DNA of 32,932 nt, from positions 1 through 32,932 of the forward strand of contig URFQ01000020.1 of assembly GCA_900547195.1 (NCBI GenBank). Reading direction: 5' to 3'. The notes under the pieces were generated by a model. That model had not been told where the DNA came from. It did not search any database and saw only the letters and a program-made list of their open reading frames with translations. The translations under genes were made by a program, and so were the position numbers. This stretch comes from an uncultured Butyricicoccus sp. GTDB lineage: Bacteria; Bacillota; Clostridia; Oscillospirales; Butyricicoccaceae. Each line of letters starts with the position of its first letter. The stretch's first letter is position 1. Of this stretch, positions 30,288 to 32,932 are shown piece after piece.

Positions 30288-31628
30288 ATGGATTATAAAG
30301 CAATGTATCAGGAAAAACTGACCACCGCAGACGAGGCGGTGGAAATCGTCAAGGACGGCGACTGGGTCGATTACGGCTGGTGCGTCGGCACGCCGGATGT
30401 GCTCGATCAGGCGATGGCAAAGCGCCTGCCCGAAATGGAAGACGTGAATTTCCGCGGCGGCGTGCTGATGCGCGTGCCTGCGATCTACAAGATTGACGAC
30501 CCGGCGGCGCACATGACCTGGAACTCCTGGCACATGTCGGGGATTGAGCGCAAGTTTATCGCCACCGGCGCGGGCTTCTATGGCTCCATGCGTTATTCCG
30601 AGCTGCCCCGCTTCTACCGCGAGCACATCGGCCACGTCGACGTTGCCATGCTTCAGGTTGCGCCGATGGACGAACACGGCTATTTCAGCTTTGGCCCGCA
30701 GGCGTCCCATCTGCGCGCGGTCTGCGATGTGGCGGACAAGATCATCGTGGAGGTCAATACAAACATGCCGCGCACGCTCGGCGGTATGGAGGACTGCATC
30801 CATGTTTCAGAAGTGGACAGGATCGTTGAAGGGAATAACGCGCCCATGCCCGAGATGGGTTCCATTCCAGCCACTGAGATTGATAAGAAAGTCGCCGAGC
30901 TGATTGTTCCCGAAATCCCGAACGGCGCATGCCTTCAGCTGGGCATCGGCGGTATGCCGAACACGGTTGGCTCCATGATCGCGGATTCCGACCTCAAGGA
31001 TCTCGGCGTACACACGGAAATGTATGTCGATGCCTTTGTCGACATCGCGGCAGCGGGCAAAATCACCGGTTCCAAAAAAATGATTGACCGCGGCCGTCAA
31101 GCGTATGCGTTTGCCGCAGGCACCAAGAAACTGTACGATTACCTGGACAACAACCCGCAGTGCGCGTCCATGCCGGTCGATTACACCAACGACGTCGGAA
31201 TCATTGCGTCGATTGACAACTTTATTTCCATTAACAATGCAGTGGACATCGACCTGTATGGCCAGGTCAATGCCGAATCGGCAGGCACGAAGCAGATTTC
31301 CGGCACCGGCGGCCAGCTGGACTTTGTCATGGGCGCATATCTGTCCAAGGGCGGCAAGAGCTTCATCTGCCTGTCCTCCACCTTCCAGCAGAAAGATGGC
31401 ACGGTTGCATCGCGCATCCGTCCGACACTGGCAAACGGCTCGATTGTCACCGATACACGTTCCGCGACCCATTATGTCTGCACCGAATACGGCATGGTCT
31501 GCCTCAAAGGCAAATCTTCATGGGAACGCGCTGAGGCACTGATTTCCATTGCGCATCCGGACTTCCGTGAGCAGTTGATTGCGGATGCTGAAAAAATGCA
31601 CATTTGGAAACGCTCCAATAAGCGATAA
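30288..31628 (+). CDS. but: Butyryl-CoA:acetate CoA-transferase
   Basis: A 446-residue family I CoA-transferase, very close in sequence to the But enzymes of gut butyrate producers (Asp-Tyr-Gly-Trp near 28-31, Gln-Val-Ala-Pro-Met-Asp-x-His-Gly-Tyr-Phe near 123-133, and the block Asn-Asn-Ala-Val-Asp-Ile-Asp-Leu-Tyr-Gly-Gln-Val-Asn-Ala-Glu-Ser-Ala-Gly). The catalytic Glu is expected at Glu244 in Gly-Val-His-Thr-Glu-Met. It moves CoA from butyryl-CoA to acetate, releasing butyrate, the last step of butyrate fermentation. A 4-hydroxybutyrate CoA-transferase is the nearest alternative. AAGGAGG and a strong promoter precede it. It stands alone. Confidence 0.92.
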   Translation: MDYKAMYQEKLTTADEAVEIVKDGDWVDYGWCVGTPDVLDQAMAKRLPEMEDVNFRGGVLMRVPAIYKIDDPAAHMTWNSWHMSGIERKFIATGAGFYGSMRYSELPRFYREHIGHVDVAMLQVAPMDEHGYFSFGPQASHLRAVCDVADKIIVEVNTNMPRTLGGMEDCIHVSEVDRIVEGNNAPMPEMGSIPATEIDKKVAELIVPEIPNGACLQLGIGGMPNTVGSMIADSDLKDLGVHTEMYVDAFVDIAAAGKITGSKKMIDRGRQAYAFAAGTKKLYDYLDNNPQCASMPVDYTNDVGIIASIDNFISINNAVDIDLYGQVNAESAGTKQISGTGGQLDFVMGAYLSKGGKSFICLSSTFQQKDGTVASRIRPTLANGSIVTDTRSATHYVCTEYGMVCLKGKSSWERAEALISIAHPDFREQLIADAEKMHIWKRSNKR

Positions 31629-31652
31629 CCTGCTTTTTCGAAAAAAAAGCAG
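31628..31652. repeat. Hairpin element after the CoA-transferase gene
   Basis: CCTGCTTTTT and AAAAAGCAGG pair around a short loop, directly overlapping the end of the but gene, followed by GCAAAGAAAGCTTC. The same layout occurs in the tRNA cluster near 32363-32403 on the other strand. It may serve as a terminator but has no T run after the stem. Confidence 0.45.
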
Positions 31653-31759
31653 GCAAAGAAAGCTTCCCTGCCGGCCGCAGCCGGGAAGAAGAGCCAAAAA
31701 GCTTAAAAGCGGGTATAAACCTTGCGGACGAGCCATATACTAGTCCCGAGGTGATACGA

Positions 31760-31951
31760 ATGCAAGAACCGGTTTCCAGCCGTGGAGAAACGCTGTACGA
31801 TTGCGTACAAAGCCTGATTTCCGCCGAACCTCGGGCTAAGGAATATTATTTGTCGCTCGATGAACGTGAGCAGGGCCAGATGATCCTGCATGCGGACAGT
31901 GTGTGCTCCTATGAACGCATGCAAAACTTTGTAAAAAACCTGCGTGGCTGA
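31760..31951 (+). CDS. Small conserved-looking protein of unknown function
   Basis: A 63-residue soluble protein, Met-Gln-Glu-Pro-Val to Lys-Asn-Leu-Arg-Gly. GAGGTG lies 7 bases before the ATG and a strong terminator follows at once, so it is probably a real gene. The pattern of a short helical segment, Tyr-Tyr-x-Ser-Leu, then Cys-Ser-Tyr-Glu-Arg-Met-Gln-Asn, resembles small proteins common in Clostridia with no assigned role. Confidence 0.65.
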   Translation: MQEPVSSRGETLYDCVQSLISAEPRAKEYYLSLDEREQGQMILHADSVCSYERMQNFVKNLRG

Positions 31952-31957
31952 AACAAC

Positions 31958-31995
31958 AAAAACGGTCAATCCAATTGGATTGACCGTTTCTTCTG
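31958..31995 (+). terminator. Rho-independent terminator of the small protein gene
   Basis: AAACGGTCAATCC and GGATTGACCGTTT form a perfect 13-base-pair stem with loop AATT, followed by CTTCT. Confidence 0.88.
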
Positions 31996-32003
31996 CTCAA
32001 AAT

Positions 32004-32037
32004 ACAAAAAAGGCCAATCTTGATACAATTGGCCTTT
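32004..32037 (-). terminator. Terminator of the tRNA cluster
   Basis: On the minus strand AAAAGGCCAAT pairs with ATTGGCCTTTT (11 base pairs) around a 9-base loop, followed by TTTGTATTTTG. It lies directly after tRNA-Thr. Confidence 0.85.
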
Positions 32038-32113
<76 letters not shown>

Positions 32114-32120
32114 ATATGGA

Positions 32121-32142
32121 TCTTCTGAGCATGCTCAGAAGA
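32121..32142. repeat. Palindrome in the tRNA-Thr/tRNA-Asp spacer
   Basis: A perfect 22-base palindrome, TCTTCTGAGCA and its complement, centred on TGAGCATGCTCA. The core 12-mer also occurs at 13536-13547 and 32838-32849. A second hairpin, GTTCCGA/TCGGAAC, follows near 32159-32177. Confidence 0.7.
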
Positions 32143-32192
32143 ACTTTTTATTACAGCCCGTTCCGAAAATCTCGGAACAAACTTAAAAAAAA

Positions 32193-32269
32193 TGGCGACT
32201 CGGAAGGGACTTGAACCCTCGACCTCCGGCGTGACAGGCCGGCGCTCTAACCGACTGAGCTACCGAGCC
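32193..32269 (-). tRNA. tRNA-Asp (GTC)
   Basis: 77 bases with encoded CCA. Acceptor GGCTCGG/CCGAGTC (one G-T); anticodon loop CTGTCAC inside CCGGC/GCCGG. Confidence 0.96.
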
Positions 32270-32272
32270 ATT

Positions 32273-32348
32273 TGGCAGGGGCAGTAGGGATCGAACCCAC
32301 GGCACGCGGTTTTGGAGACCGCTGCTCTACCAGCTGAGCTATACCCCT
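32273..32348 (-). tRNA. tRNA-Trp (CCA)
   Basis: 76 bases with encoded CCA end. Acceptor AGGGGTA/TGCCCCT; anticodon loop CTCCAAA inside GCGGT/ACCGC. Three bases separate it from tRNA-Asp. Confidence 0.96.
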
Positions 32349-32362
32349 ATATTCGGTGCATA

Positions 32363-32403
32363 GGTGAAGTTTTCTTTGCGTACTTTCTTTTTCAAAAAAA
32401 GTA
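32363..32403. repeat. Hairpin element in the tRNA-Met/tRNA-Trp spacer
   Basis: On the minus strand CGTACTTT and AAAGTACG flank a core TTTTGAAAAAG, then GCAAAGAAAACTTC follows. It matches the layout of the element at 31628-31652 although the stem bases differ. The rest of this 273-base spacer (to 32621) holds no gene that I can support. Confidence 0.45.
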
Positions 32404-32621
32404 CGTGGTGGGCTAATTATGCAGGTCGTTCAGTTTCAGCCTCTCGGCTTCTGCTGAGCCTGCCGTTTGCGGCACCCATGGGCATCCTCATCAAAATTGC
32501 GTTTAACACAAAATAAAGAGTAGGGAAGCCAAAACATGCCGTCAGCATCTTTTTCACGGCTTCGCCGCCGCCCTTTCAAGTCCCTGCAGGCCTCTTATAA
32601 GCCAGCAAAGACAAGTTATTT

Positions 32622-32698
32622 TGGTGGGCCTTCAGGGACTTGAACCCAGGACCGTCCGGTTATGAGCCGGATGCTCTAACCAACTGAGCTAAAGGCCC
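32622..32698 (-). tRNA. tRNA-Met (CAT), probably elongator
   Basis: 77 bases with encoded CCA. Acceptor GGGCCTT/AAGGCCC; anticodon loop CTCATAA. The first pair G-C and the T-arm GGTCCTGGGTTCAAGTCCC favour elongator Met. The initiator is excluded by the paired first bases. A lysidine-modified tRNA-Ile2 with the same CAT anticodon cannot be fully excluded. Confidence 0.85.
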
Positions 32699-32708
32699 GT
32701 TCCTGAAA

Positions 32709-32750
32709 GCAAAAAGTTTGCCGCCGCCTTAGTCAGCAGCGGCAAACTTT
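32709..32750 (-). terminator. Hairpin terminator between tRNA-Asn and tRNA-Met
   Basis: AAAGTTTGCCGC pairs with GCGGCAAACTTT (12 base pairs) over a 14-base loop and is followed on the minus strand by TTGC. It could be a partial terminator or a processing site in the RNA precursor. Confidence 0.65.
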
Positions 32751-32757
32751 GTTGTCG

Positions 32758-32833
32758 TGGCTCCTCAAGTTGGACTCGAACCAACGACCCTGCGGTTAAC
32801 AGCCGCATGCTCTACCAACTGAGCTATTGAGGA
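32758..32833 (-). tRNA. tRNA-Asn (GTT)
   Basis: 76 bases with encoded CCA. Acceptor TCCTCAA/TTGAGGA; anticodon loop CTGTTAA inside TGCGG/CCGCA. Confidence 0.96.
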
Positions 32834-32837
32834 ATAT

Positions 32838-32861
32838 TGAGCATGCTCAGCCAAGCATGCT
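32838..32861. repeat. Twin palindromes between 5S rRNA and tRNA-Asn
   Basis: TGAGCATGCTCA (32838-32849) followed by AAGCATGCTT (32852-32861). The two AGCATGCT cores can also pair with each other to form a hairpin just after the 5S gene. Confidence 0.6.
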
Positions 32862-32869
32862 TAATTTGT

Positions 32870-32932
32870 GTAGGCGTTGAGTTATCTTCCCGGGCCGTCG
32901 CCAGCCAAGTATTGTCACCGTAAACGAGCTTA
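32870..32932 (-). rRNA. rrf: 5S ribosomal RNA, 3' end (runs off the window)
   Basis: Read on the minus strand, the window edge begins TAAGCTCGTT (the conserved end of the GTTAAGCTC loop-B region), then TACTTGGCTGGCGACGGCCC and GGGAAGATAACTC, the usual 3' half of a clostridial 5S rRNA. About 60 bases are present; the exact 3' end is approximate. It implies an rRNA operon beyond the window edge, with the tRNAs downstream of it. Confidence 0.8.

Noticed and set aside
30082..30321. 79-codon hydrophobic open frame before the CoA-transferase
   Set aside because: It starts with TTG, contains the promoter and ribosome site of the next gene, and overlaps its start.

Overview
The window suggests a moderately GC-rich, butyrate-forming clostridium (order Oscillospirales is likely, species not identifiable). 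The reasons are strong AGGAGG-type ribosome binding sites, a butyryl-CoA:acetate CoA-transferase of the Roseburia/Faecalibacterium type, meso-diaminopimelate dehydrogenase, a monomeric [FeFe]-hydrogenase-like protein, an oxygen-labile Fe-S hydro-lyase subunit, and tRNA genes with encoded CCA ends beside a 5S rRNA.

Bases 1-12,950 form a carbohydrate accessory region. A leftward operon carries a split transketolase, a GPH-family sugar symporter and a zinc alcohol dehydrogenase cut by the window edge. It is followed by a second zinc dehydrogenase with its own terminator, a small PH-like membrane protein and an AraC regulator. A second leftward operon has a GPH symporter, a Gfo/Idh/MocA oxidoreductase and two sugar isomerase/epimerase TIM barrels, with a second AraC regulator upstream. 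Together they look like two inducible pathways for uptake and redox or isomerase conversion of unidentified sugars or polyols.

Bases 12,930-15,330 are a decayed purine-catabolism locus. A consensus promoter and a guanine riboswitch precede an intact guanine deaminase gene. The xanthine dehydrogenase genes behind it have collapsed: an xdhA start is fused to the last codons of xdhB, then xdhC carries a frameshift and two stops and is cut off by scraps of IS3-family and IS5-family transposases.

Bases 15,400-21,400 hold a GNAT acetyltransferase, ddh divergent from an orphan CbiE/CbiT-like fusion, a divergent MarR-MATE pair with near-consensus promoters, and a HAD-IIA phosphatase.

Bases 21,480-31,640 hold a broken unknown gene, a remnant copy of the hydrogenase 3' end, a serpin lipoprotein, a small membrane protein, a leftward cluster (coiled-coil protein, orphan fumarase-type beta subunit, [FeFe]-hydrogenase-like protein), threonine dehydratase, an AT-rich secreted-protein gene split by an in-frame stop, and the butyrate CoA-transferase.

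Bases 31,950-32,932 are a leftward stable-RNA cluster: the 3' end of a 5S rRNA followed by tRNA-Asn, -Met, -Trp, -Asp and -Thr, closed by a terminator. I found no CRISPR array, prophage or intact mobile element.
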